Origin: an uncultured Erysipelotrichaceae bacterium
GTDB lineage: Bacteria; Bacillota_I; Bacilli_A; Erysipelotrichales; Erysipelotrichaceae
DNA length: 8,800 nt
Assembly (NCBI GenBank): GCA_937902945.1
Contig: CALEMD010000142.1
Location: 1 to 8,800 of the forward strand
Reading direction: 5' to 3'
Part shown: positions 1 to 7,026 of the stretch, piece by piece
How positions within the stretch are numbered: the first letter of the stretch is position 1
Layout: every line of letters begins with the position of its first letter
Made by a program: the position numbers and the translations under genes
Notes under the pieces: generated by a model
The model's database searches: none
What the model was told of the DNA's origin: nothing
The model's input: only the letters and a program-made list of their open reading frames with translations

Positions 1-956
1 TCAACGAGTGCAATATTTGTTTTCTTGGAAGCAATCTTGATTGAATCAAGAGCAACAACAATCAGCAAAATCGATCCTCTAACAACGGATTGTGCATTAG
101 AATTTACTGAAAGCAACAGCAGTCCATTGTCTAGTATACCGAGCACAAGAACACCAATCATTGTACCAGATATCTTACCTTCCCCGCCTCTAATTGATAC
201 ACCGCCCAAACATGCGGCAGTCATGCAATCAAACGAATAAGAAGATCCGGCTCCCGGCTGAGATGCATTCGTTCTTGCAACAAGGATCAACGAAGCAATG
301 GCGGAAGCGAAACCGCAGAAACCATACATAAGAATTGTCAGTTTATCAACATTGATTCCTGCCAGTCTTGCAGCTTCCTTATTACCACCCATGGCATAGA
401 TATAACGACCAAGATATGTCTTGTTCATTACCACCCAAACGAATGCAACAAAGGCGGCTAAAATAATAATTGGAACTGGAATCACACCTAAATATCCCTG
501 TCCTATGAATTTAAATGCTTGCGGCATTCCGGTAATCGGATAGCCACCGGTAATCAAATATGCAATTCCTTGCAATACAAGCATTGTTCCTAGTGTTACA
601 ATCAACGGTGCTATATTCAATTTAACTGCGATAATTCCATTAATGCATCCTAGTCCAATGCCCACGAGAATTGTCAAAATTATGGCGACTGGAATAGGAA
701 GATTGAGTGTCACCATGAAAGTTCCTGCAAGCATTCCGTCAACTGCAAGCTGTGCTCCGACAGAAAGATCCATGCCACCACCGATCATAACCATTGATAC
801 ACCTGATACCACAATACCGAATATTGAAACCTGCCTGAGAATATTAATAAAATTGTTGGCTGACAGAAAATTCGGTGCAATCACGGAGAATACCAATATC
901 AATATTGCCAAAAAGATAAATGTGCCATATTTCTTATATATCTGCAATGCCTTCAT
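1..956 (-). CDS. CUT2-family sugar ABC transporter permease (RbsC-like), 3' end cut by window edge
   Basis: This is a membrane permease of the ribose/xylose/galactose (CUT2, BPD_transp_2) type, expected to form the sugar channel in the cytoplasmic membrane. Reading from ATG at 956, 318 codons stay open to the window edge, close to the roughly 320 residues usual for RbsC, so only a few residues are probably missing. The N terminus (MKALQIYKKYG) leads into a hydrophobic helix. The family motif GGGMDLSVG lies at residues 59-67 with Asp63, and the cytoplasmic-loop motif GGVSIRGGEGK lies near residues 249-259. The segment GRYIYAMGGNKEAARLAGIN is also typical. AGGAGG at 967-972 sits 10 nt before the ATG, and the start is 5 nt after the ATPase stop, so the two are cotranscribed. 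It looks fully functional, unlike the diverged permease at 3648-4565. Substrate is unknown. Confidence 0.93.
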   Translation of the reverse strand, partial: MKALQIYKKYGTFIFLAILILVFSVIAPNFLSANNFINILRQVSIFGIVVSGVSMVMIGGGMDLSVGAQLAVDGMLAGTFMVTLNLPIPVAIILTILVGIGLGCINGIIAVKLNIAPLIVTLGTMLVLQGIAYLITGGYPITGMPQAFKFIGQGYLGVIPVPIIILAAFVAFVWVVMNKTYLGRYIYAMGGNKEAARLAGINVDKLTILMYGFCGFASAIASLILVARTNASQPGAGSSYSFDCMTAACLGGVSIRGGEGKISGTMIGVLVLGILDNGLLLLSVNSNAQSVVRGSILLIVVALDSIKIASKKTNIALV

Positions 957-961
957 AGTTT

Positions 962-2458
962 CTATGCCTCCTGTCTGGAAATTGATGCAAGATCCAGAAT
1001 CCTATTCTGATCAAATTCACTGCGTTTTAATTCACCGGTTTTTGCGCCTTCGGAAATTACGATAATTCGATCACACATTCCAAGCAATTCCTGCATGTCC
1101 GAAGATACCATTATCAATGCATTCCCTTTTGCGGCCAGAGAATTCATCAGTTCATATATTTCATGTTTAGCTCCAACATCAATTCCTCGTGTCGGTTCAT
1201 CAAATATCGTAATGCTAGTATTTGCCGCTAGTGTCTTTGCAATCACAACTTTCTGTTGATTGCCTCCAGAAAGGTTCTCAACCAGTTGATCATTGCTTGG
1301 TGTCTTGATTGAAAACTCACGCGCATACTGATTTACAATGCTGTCTTCCTTTTTCGAATCTACTATTAAGCCTTTGCAATACTGACGAATATTGTTTATC
1401 ACAATGTTTGACTTGATTGAAAGCCGCAGGAACACCCCCTGGTTCTTTCTATCTTCCGGAATATAGCCAATTCCGGCTTTAATTGCATCACTGCAGGAAC
1501 GAATGTTCGACAGTTTCCCGTTTATATAGATTTGCCCAGACTCTTTTCGATTTGCTCCATACAGAACTCTCATCAATTCCGTCCGTCCTGCTCCTACTAG
1601 TCCTGCAAATCCGAGAATTTCTCCTTTATGAAGTTCAAACGATATATCGGAATCGCCATTCCCATATAAGTGTTCAACCTTTAGTACTTCTTCACCTAAT
1701 ACACCCTTCCGTTCCGGGAAACTTTCTACCAAATCTCTTCCAGCCATCAGGCGAATAAGGCCCTTTCTATCAATGTCTTCAACATTCATTGTAGATATAT
1801 ACCTACCATCACGCATAACAGTTATTCTATCTGCAATCTCAAACAATTCTTCCAGACGGTGTGATATGTATATAATTGTCACACCTTTTTCTTTTAGAGT
1901 TCTGATGACCTGAAACAGCGTTCCAACTTCATGTACCGTCAGTGGTGCGGTAGGTTCATCCATAATCAGAATTTTAACATTTCTGCTTACTGCTTTTCCA
2001 ATTTCAACCAATTGCTGTTTTCCAGGAGAAAGATTTCTAACCAGTGTTGATGGATCAATATCAACATTCAACTGTTTGAAGATTTCTCTTGTTTTGTTTT
2101 CTCTTTCATCCAAATTTACAAAAATGCTATGATCAGTATTTTCACCAAGATATACATTCTCTGCAACTGTTGCACTAGGCACCAACATGAACTCCTGATA
2201 AATCACCTCTATTCCAAGAGTCTTGGAAAGTTTCGGATTCATTTTTGTATATGTCTTTCCGTCAATTGTCATATTTCCACTATCCGGTACAATTGCCCCG
2301 GATAACATTTTTATCAAAGTTGATTTTCCCGCTCCGTTTTCACCGACCAATGCATGAACTTCTCCACGCTTTACACCGAAAGAAACGTTATTAACTGCTA
2401 TAACACCTGGATATGTCTTCACCAGATTTTCAACACTCAAAATTAATTGTTCTTCCAT
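962..2458 (-). CDS. CUT2-family sugar ABC transporter tandem ATPase (RbsA/XylG/MglA-like), intact
   Basis: This 498-residue protein has two fused ATPase domains and powers sugar import at the inner face of the membrane. Domain 1 has Walker A GENGAGKST (39-47), Gln88 (Q-loop), signature LSPGKQQ (143-149), Walker B ILIMDEPT (163-170, Asp167/Glu168) and His200. Domain 2 has the naturally altered Walker A GLVGAGRTE (286-294) typical of the family, signature LSGGNQQ (396-402) and TIFDEPT (417-423). The length matches RbsA (about 500). The frame stays open to a TTG at 2500, but that lies inside a hairpin stem, while ATG 2458 follows GAGGAAGGG by 6 nt, so 2458 is the better start. It sits between the binding protein and the permease, as is standard for ribose-type importers. 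It also serves as an internal reference for the eroded homologue at 4543-6006. Confidence 0.95.
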   Translation of the reverse strand: MEEQLILSVENLVKTYPGVIAVNNVSFGVKRGEVHALVGENGAGKSTLIKMLSGAIVPDSGNMTIDGKTYTKMNPKLSKTLGIEVIYQEFMLVPSATVAENVYLGENTDHSIFVNLDERENKTREIFKQLNVDIDPSTLVRNLSPGKQQLVEIGKAVSRNVKILIMDEPTAPLTVHEVGTLFQVIRTLKEKGVTIIYISHRLEELFEIADRITVMRDGRYISTMNVEDIDRKGLIRLMAGRDLVESFPERKGVLGEEVLKVEHLYGNGDSDISFELHKGEILGFAGLVGAGRTELMRVLYGANRKESGQIYINGKLSNIRSCSDAIKAGIGYIPEDRKNQGVFLRLSIKSNIVINNIRQYCKGLIVDSKKEDSIVNQYAREFSIKTPSNDQLVENLSGGNQQKVVIAKTLAANTSITIFDEPTRGIDVGAKHEIYELMNSLAAKGNALIMVSSDMQELLGMCDRIIVISEGAKTGELKRSEFDQNRILDLASISRQEA

Positions 2459-2464
2459 ATTGTG

Positions 2465-2473
2465 CCCTTCCTC
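2465..2473 (-). promoter_or_regulatory. Ribosome binding site deciding the ATPase start
   Basis: The minus strand reads GAGGAAGGG, 6 nt before ATG at 2458. The alternative TTG at 2500 has no comparable purine tract and is buried in the right part of the intergenic hairpin. The site begins directly after the hairpin's T-run, so it would remain single-stranded when the hairpin is folded. Confidence 0.8.
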
Positions 2474-2517
2474 AAAAACAAGCGACAGATTAATATCCAA
2501 GTATTAATCTGCCGCTT
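2474..2517 (-). terminator. Intergenic hairpin plus T-run, probable partial terminator or mRNA-stabilising element
   Basis: In the minus-strand transcript AGCGGCAGATTAATA (2516-2502) pairs with TATTAATCTGTCGCT (2495-2481) around a 6-base loop CTTGGA, giving 15 pairs, and one more A-U pair at 2517/2480. One pair is G-U. The same position would be an A-C mismatch in plus-strand RNA, so the structure favours the minus transcript. It is followed by GTTTTTG, a short T-run. The hairpin lies 20 bases after the binding-protein stop and upstream of the ATPase ribosome binding site. The likely role is to give more binding protein than ATPase/permease, by partial termination or by protecting the 3' end of the binding-protein message. 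The short T-run suggests read-through is substantial. Confidence 0.8.
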
Positions 2518-2537
2518 TACACTCGACTGTCAGTTAA

Positions 2538-3533
2538 TTACTGGAAATCCTTTACGTTATCTATTGTGATTTTAGAAATCTGCATTGTAACAACATCTTT
2601 GTTTGTTACGTCACCATCCATATACTGCTGTGTTAAGTCAGCAACCTGCTGTCCGAGAGAACCAAACTGCAATGTGCCTCTTTGCACATCGTTATTAGCA
2701 ATATAATTGATTGCTGCTTCAGTTCCATCGCAGGAGAAGATACCAAAGTCATCACCATTTCTGCCGGCAGCCTTTACTGCTTCAACAGACTCAACTGCAG
2801 CAGCATCGCCATAACAGATAATCATATCCAAATCGGGATACTTCTGAAGCATTGTTTCGGTTGTTGATGTACCTGAACCAACAACATCTTTTCCAATATC
2901 AACTACTTCAAGAAGACTTGAATCTGGGCACAGTTCAGCAAATTTGTCCTGAATGCCCTGTCCTCTGTTTTGCATATCAGTGTTCTGATAAGTTGTGTAT
3001 ACAACATAGTTTACAACACCATCATGCTGTGAAATGCTCCAATCAGCAGCCATTTCAGAAATCATTTCGCCAATCTCGTACTGATCAGAATTAATAGCAA
3101 TATCATAAGAATCTGTGACAACGCCTGCCTCAATAACCAGAACGCCCTGATCCATTGCCGCCTGCAGTGCATCATCGCTAGACGAATCAGAAACCATTGC
3201 CAAGATGACGTTCGTTCCGCCAGTTACCATATTTTCAATTGCTGTTACTGCTTTCCCAGAGTCGTTATCGAATGATGTGGCTGAATATCCCCATCCATTT
3301 TCAGTGCACGCTGCTTCTAGATCATTTCCGATACCGATCATGAATTCTGTCTGCAATGTCGGAGCCAAATAACCAATCTTCGGGGTCTCTGTTGCTATTT
3401 TCTTAGTACTTGTGCTTGTTGCCGAAGCCGTTGCTGCTGAATCGGATGTTGCTGTAGCTGTAGTAGATGAACTGCATGCAGTCATACTTACAGCCACCAC
3501 AGCAGTACAAATAATACGTAAGAATTTCTTCAT
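2538..3533 (-). CDS. Sugar-binding lipoprotein of a CUT2 ABC importer (Peripla_BP_4 type)
   Basis: This 331-residue extracellular solute-binding protein is membrane-anchored by a lipid. It has a short basic N terminus (MKKFLR), a hydrophobic stretch and a lipobox SMTAC with Cys20 as the lipidation site. A Ser/Thr/Ala-rich linker (about 21-45) follows, then a ribose-binding-protein-like fold from about residue 50 (PKIGYLAPTLQTEF). Family-like segments include NSDQYEIGEMISEMAADW (148-165), MLQKYPDLDMIICYGDAAAVESVEAVKAAGR (from 228) and GIFSCDGTEAAINYI (264-278). AGGAGG at 3542-3547 precedes the ATG. It is the only binding protein in the window and lies between the degenerate and the intact ATPase-permease pairs, so it is the obvious ligand receptor for the importer and possibly also for signalling. 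The bound sugar cannot be assigned. Confidence 0.92.
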   Translation of the reverse strand: MKKFLRIICTAVVAVSMTACSSSTTATATSDSAATASATSTSTKKIATETPKIGYLAPTLQTEFMIGIGNDLEAACTENGWGYSATSFDNDSGKAVTAIENMVTGGTNVILAMVSDSSSDDALQAAMDQGVLVIEAGVVTDSYDIAINSDQYEIGEMISEMAADWSISQHDGVVNYVVYTTYQNTDMQNRGQGIQDKFAELCPDSSLLEVVDIGKDVVGSGTSTTETMLQKYPDLDMIICYGDAAAVESVEAVKAAGRNGDDFGIFSCDGTEAAINYIANNDVQRGTLQFGSLGQQVADLTQQYMDGDVTNKDVVTMQISKITIDNVKDFQ

Positions 3534-3574
3534 TTTCTTTTCCTCCTGTTATCAAAATCGAAATACTTCTTACT

Positions 3575-3603
3575 ATCTTAAGTCTATCTGTAAGCCCTTT
3601 CAT
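3575..3603 (-). promoter_or_regulatory. Candidate weak promoter for the importer genes
   Basis: On the minus strand ATGAAA (3603-3598) and TAAGAT (3580-3575) are separated by exactly 17 bases. Each matches 4 of 6 positions of the -35 and -10 consensus. It lies in the 114-base gap between the diverged permease and the binding-protein gene, the largest gap inside the gene series, about 42 bases before the start codon. A weak core promoter would suit activation by the AraC-type response regulator encoded upstream. No clear terminator is seen in the gap, so read-through from the upstream genes is also possible. The call rests on motif match and spacing only. Confidence 0.4.
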
Positions 3604-3647
3604 GTGTAATGTGGCAAATCTTGGTTTTGGGTAGACAATAATTGGTT

Positions 3648-4565
3648 TTATGTTCTCTGATGGCTTCTATCTAAGTACAATGTCGAGAGTATAATAATCC
3701 CAAATATCGACAAAACTCCCGAAGAAGACAAGCCTAACAACTGAATGATTGCTTCCAACAGTACCAGTTCGCTTGTGGCCAACAGAGATCTGAACACTAT
3801 ATTCCGAGGATTAAGTGTATTACGGCCGCATATAGTTGCTGCAGTTATCATCTGATAAGTTAGAGTATTTGAATCAAACAGATTTGGTATAATCGTCCGA
3901 TGGATGAGACATAATGAAGTCATCGACATCATTACAGATGCAATAATTGAAGCAACAATAATAATTTTCCCCCTATTCATTCCCGATTTTTTTGCAAGAC
4001 TTGGCACTTCCCCGATAATAAACGTGCTTCTACCATACGTGGTCCGATTGAAATACCACCATGCAAAGATAAGAGTGCTCAGAAGAAGAATGAGATAAAT
4101 ACTGTTATTAGAAGAAAGTACGACAAAACTCCCTTTGTGCTTTTCTGTAATCCAATAGTAAATTAATGAAGAAACTGCAGCCAGAATTGCCTTCAGTGCA
4201 AATGTAAAAATTTCGAATGGAAATGATATTTTCCATGCGAAATACCCTTTCAGCATTCCAATTATCATTGCTAGCAGCAGTGTAAGCACAATAGATAACC
4301 AGATAGGTAACTGCATGTTGATTACAAAAATAGCAATTATTCCACTGAACAGTGCAACAATACCTCCAGAAGAAATATCCGTATAACCAAGTGAGCACAA
4401 TATCAGCTGTCCCATAACCGCCGGCAGTAAAGCAATGGTCTGCTTCATATAAATCAATGTAGAAACATGTAGTTGCGTAATGAGCATAAATAAAATTACT
4501 ACCGCAAAATACAGCAAATAGTGCCAATTTTTCATAATCAGTTCAGTCGTTTTTTTCATATTCAT
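3648..4565 (-). CDS. Diverged CUT2-like permease, probable non-canonical membrane component
   Basis: This 305-residue, very hydrophobic protein has multiple predicted membrane helices and aligns by pattern to RbsC-type permeases. Retained features are the DISSG segment (63-67, Asp63 at the same residue number as in the intact permease) and TYGRSTFIIGEVPSLAKKSGMNRGK (176-200), which matches the usual T-GR--YAIG-N--AA--SGIN block. The glycine-rich cytoplasmic-loop motif (GGVSIRGGEGK in the intact permease) is replaced by TICGRNTLNPRN (244-255). There are no frameshifts or stops, so it looks maintained rather than decaying. The start at 4565 overlaps the preceding ATPase-like gene by 23 nt, implying translational coupling. 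No strong ribosome binding site is visible, and ATG at 4559 is an alternative start. It probably pairs with the ATPase-like protein 4543-6006. Transport activity is doubtful. Confidence 0.85.
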   Translation of the reverse strand: MNMKKTTELIMKNWHYLLYFAVVILFMLITQLHVSTLIYMKQTIALLPAVMGQLILCSLGYTDISSGGIVALFSGIIAIFVINMQLPIWLSIVLTLLLAMIIGMLKGYFAWKISFPFEIFTFALKAILAAVSSLIYYWITEKHKGSFVVLSSNNSIYLILLLSTLIFAWWYFNRTTYGRSTFIIGEVPSLAKKSGMNRGKIIIVASIIASVMMSMTSLCLIHRTIIPNLFDSNTLTYQMITAATICGRNTLNPRNIVFRSLLATSELVLLEAIIQLLGLSSSGVLSIFGIIILSTLYLDRSHQRT

Positions 4566-6006
4566 TTGTTTTCACTATCGCACCATTTTCATAGTAAATT
4601 TCATGATCGAAAAGACCAACTTTCAAAATTGCAGAATCTTCTGCCAGATAATTGGTTTTGCTTGAGGAAAGCACAATAATTGCAGTATCACGTTTTCTAA
4701 ATAAACTAAAGTATTGAGAAAAGATTCCTCTTCCCTGCTGATCCAAATGCAGAAAAGGTTCTAGAAGAATCAGTACAGCCGGATGAAATATCAGCCAGCT
4801 CTCTAGTTGTAAAGACAGACGATCAGATCTGCTCATCCTCTGTAGATTTCCTTCTGAAGACGGATGCTGTTTTTTCCATTCCCGGAATGCAGCTTCAAAG
4901 ATTCCTTCAGGAAGAACAATTCCTGGTCGGGAAGCTTTCCGCATACTTGGCAGGATAAGGTTTTCCGTTGGAGACAGTTCTGGGAACATTCCCTTAATTC
5001 CATACTGATCCAGTCCAATAATCGGAAATGTCTCGTGTTGAAATCTCCAATTTACAGGAAGCGGTCTGTTTCTGAAATACAACTGCCCACTCCGTGTTCC
5101 AATAAATGTATGATAAAGTTGATTCTTCTTTTCTACGTCATATTCTATAATCGAAATTAATTCACCAGGATAAACAGACAAATCAAAATAAACATCACTT
5201 AATTTCAAACCGCGTGCCTGAAAAACCGGACCTGATTCACTAGCATTCCTATAAAATGAAGAGCGAGCATTGGTATCTCTATTGAAAGGCACCAGATTTG
5301 TTTCATCCATAATCTGAGAAATACTCACTTTCATCTGTTTAATGATATTTCCTCCTTTAAACAGAATGCACTTATCTGCCAGTTCAGTAACACCTTTCTG
5401 ACCATTCGTACTCCATACAATGCAGAAAGGATAAACTTCTTTCAACAAAAGAATATCAGATCTCAAAATGCTGATATCTGCTTCGCTATAACCTTCAAAA
5501 TCTTCTTCAAGTGCTATTATTTTTGCTCCCTGAATTAGTCCTTTACCAATCTTCAGAAGAAGAAACTCCATCTGACTGAGTGTGCCAATGTCGTCTAGCA
5601 ACGAGTGTTTTGGAAGAATGATTTCCAACAATTTACGTCCTCTGCTGTTTTTTGATTCATAATTTAAACTAATTTTCGCGCACCCATCTCTGCACATTAA
5701 AAACAGATAATCAGCAACTGTGATGTTGCAGAAATGATATAAAGAAATACTTTCAGAATCAGAGACAAGGTGAACATTTTCATTTAGTTCTTCAATGCTA
5801 CACGGATGTCCATATAGTTTTATATTCCCTGATGTCTTTATAGTTCTTCCACAGATACAATCAAAAAAACTGAGTCGTCCACTGTCTCTATCACCCAAAA
5901 GTGCAGATATTTCACCCTCTCTAAAATTCAGGTAAGCATCATTCGTTTCTCTTACATTGTCATATTCTGTACGCAGAGCAATTGTTTCCAAAATGATCTG
6001 GTTCAT
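4543..6006 (-). CDS. CUT2 tandem-ATPase-like protein with eroded ATP sites (probable pseudo-ATPase)
   Basis: This 487-residue protein has the length and two-domain layout of RbsA-type ATPases but lacks nearly all catalytic motifs. In domain 1 the Walker A is GDRDSGRLS (38-46, Lys to Arg and Thr/Ser to Leu), the signature is LSQMEFL (143-149) without LSxGxQQ, the Walker B is IIALEEDF (163-170) and the H-loop His is absent around IVWSTNGQ. In domain 2 the Walker A region reads IIEYDVEKKNQ (286-296), the signature is MSRSDRLS (391-398), and the Walker B is VLILLEPF (411-418), keeping Glu416 but not the Asp. The frame is uninterrupted. The start ATG overlaps the kinase stop (ATGA), with GGAGG at 6019-6023. 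It likely binds the diverged permease and may pass a signal instead of hydrolysing ATP. Weak residual nucleotide binding cannot be excluded. Confidence 0.88.
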   Translation of the reverse strand: MNQIILETIALRTEYDNVRETNDAYLNFREGEISALLGDRDSGRLSFFDCICGRTIKTSGNIKLYGHPCSIEELNENVHLVSDSESISLYHFCNITVADYLFLMCRDGCAKISLNYESKNSRGRKLLEIILPKHSLLDDIGTLSQMEFLLLKIGKGLIQGAKIIALEEDFEGYSEADISILRSDILLLKEVYPFCIVWSTNGQKGVTELADKCILFKGGNIIKQMKVSISQIMDETNLVPFNRDTNARSSFYRNASESGPVFQARGLKLSDVYFDLSVYPGELISIIEYDVEKKNQLYHTFIGTRSGQLYFRNRPLPVNWRFQHETFPIIGLDQYGIKGMFPELSPTENLILPSMRKASRPGIVLPEGIFEAAFREWKKQHPSSEGNLQRMSRSDRLSLQLESWLIFHPAVLILLEPFLHLDQQGRGIFSQYFSLFRKRDTAIIVLSSSKTNYLAEDSAILKVGLFDHEIYYENGAIVKTNEYEKND

Positions 6007-7022
6007 GATGTAAGATTTCCTCCGGACTTATCAGACTTGATGCTGTTATCATTGCTTTCTCTTGGCAAAACAATTTCAACATCAGTGCCACTTTTTGGAG
6101 TGCTATATACATGCATGCCGTAATCAGATCCGAACAGAATATTGATGCGTTTGTTCACATTTTCCAGTGCAATTCCGTTGCCATGGGATAAAAGCGGTCT
6201 GGAAATCTGATCTCTCTTTCCTTGAATTCTTGCATTCAGTTCATTTAGAGTGGCTTCATTCATACCATCTCCATCATCTGAAACAGTAATCAACAAATGA
6301 GAATCATCTGCATCAATTTCAATGCTAATGATTCCTTTGGTCTTATTTTCAAATGCATGTAGAATACTGTTTTCAACAATTGGCTGAAGCATTAGTTTTG
6401 GAACATAACAATTATCAAGCATTTCTTCATCCGCTAAATAATCAATCACCAGTTTAAAACGATCAGGGAATCGATAGTTCTGTATAAATGTATACTCCTG
6501 AATGTTCTGAATTTCATCCAGTAATGTAACCACATTGTCTTTTCTTGAAATACTGTATCGGAAGAAACAGCCTAGTTGTTCTAGCATGGAAGCAATATCC
6601 TGATTATTATCGATTAATGCCTGCCCACGTATGCACTCTAACGTATTATAAAGGAAATGTGGATTGATCTGTGACTGAAGAGCCTGTAGGGTCGACTGTC
6701 TATCATACTCTTCAGCTTCTTTCCGTTCTAGCATTTCTTTTTGCTGCCTGTTAACAATTTCATCCAGCAGTTCATGGTACGGGATCTTAGCCCACATTTC
6801 ATTACTCTGGACAGAGAAATAATCATGGCTGTCAATGGACTCAATCAGCATCTTCTTGATTTGACTATCATAGTATTTGCCTTTGATTATAAAAGTTAGC
6901 AAACAGGCAATAGTTACCACTGCAACAATTGTTAACAATGCTTTAGACCAATCAAAGATAATACCAGTCAGCAATATTAACATCTCGACAATAATACATA
7001 GTGAATACCAATTTTGTTTCAT
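6003..7022 (-). CDS. LytS/YesM-type sensor histidine kinase with minimal extracellular domain
   Basis: This 339-residue membrane kinase autophosphorylates on His and passes phosphate to the adjacent response regulator. Two hydrophobic helices (about 7-23 and 28-46) are joined by only a few residues (around DWSK), so there is no room for an extracellular ligand domain. A charged helical region (about 50-112) leads into the His_kinase segment SQINPHFLYNTLE with His122. The ATPase part has the N-box PIVENSILHAF (Asn218), DDGDGM (249-254) and HGNGIALENVNKRI (280-293). YesM proteins usually carry a large outer domain and are near 600 residues, so this one is strongly shortened at the input end. 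It begins 4 nt after the regulator stop, with no strong ribosome binding site, suggesting coupling. It probably needs a partner protein for sensing. The neighbouring transporter-like pair or the binding protein are candidates. Confidence 0.93.
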   Translation of the reverse strand: MKQNWYSLCIIVEMLILLTGIIFDWSKALLTIVAVVTIACLLTFIIKGKYYDSQIKKMLIESIDSHDYFSVQSNEMWAKIPYHELLDEIVNRQQKEMLERKEAEEYDRQSTLQALQSQINPHFLYNTLECIRGQALIDNNQDIASMLEQLGCFFRYSISRKDNVVTLLDEIQNIQEYTFIQNYRFPDRFKLVIDYLADEEMLDNCYVPKLMLQPIVENSILHAFENKTKGIISIEIDADDSHLLITVSDDGDGMNEATLNELNARIQGKRDQISRPLLSHGNGIALENVNKRINILFGSDYGMHVYSTPKSGTDVEIVLPRESNDNSIKSDKSGGNLTS

Positions 7023-7026
7023 CTCG

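Noticed and set aside
643..1065. Plus-strand open frame of 140 codons
   Set aside because: It is antisense to the intact permease and the end of the ATPase, both with clear family motifs. Its translation is low complexity and matches no family.
2459..2500. Longer N terminus for the ATPase starting at TTG 2500
   Set aside because: The start codon is TTG inside a hairpin stem and lacks a ribosome binding site. ATG 2458 has one and gives the usual RbsA length.
3403..3603. Short minus-strand frame overlapping the start of the binding-protein gene
   Set aside because: It is out of frame with the lipoprotein, which has a clear signal peptide and ribosome binding site. The translation resembles no leader peptide.
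4108..4527. Minus-strand open frame of 139 codons
   Set aside because: It is an out-of-frame shadow of the diverged permease, rich in Tyr and Cys as expected from shifted hydrophobic codons, with no ribosome binding site.
4543..6006. ATPase-like gene as a decaying pseudogene
   Set aside because: There are no internal stops or frameshifts over 487 codons, it keeps a ribosome binding site and coupled junctions on both sides, and the substitutions cluster in catalytic motifs while the overall layout is preserved.
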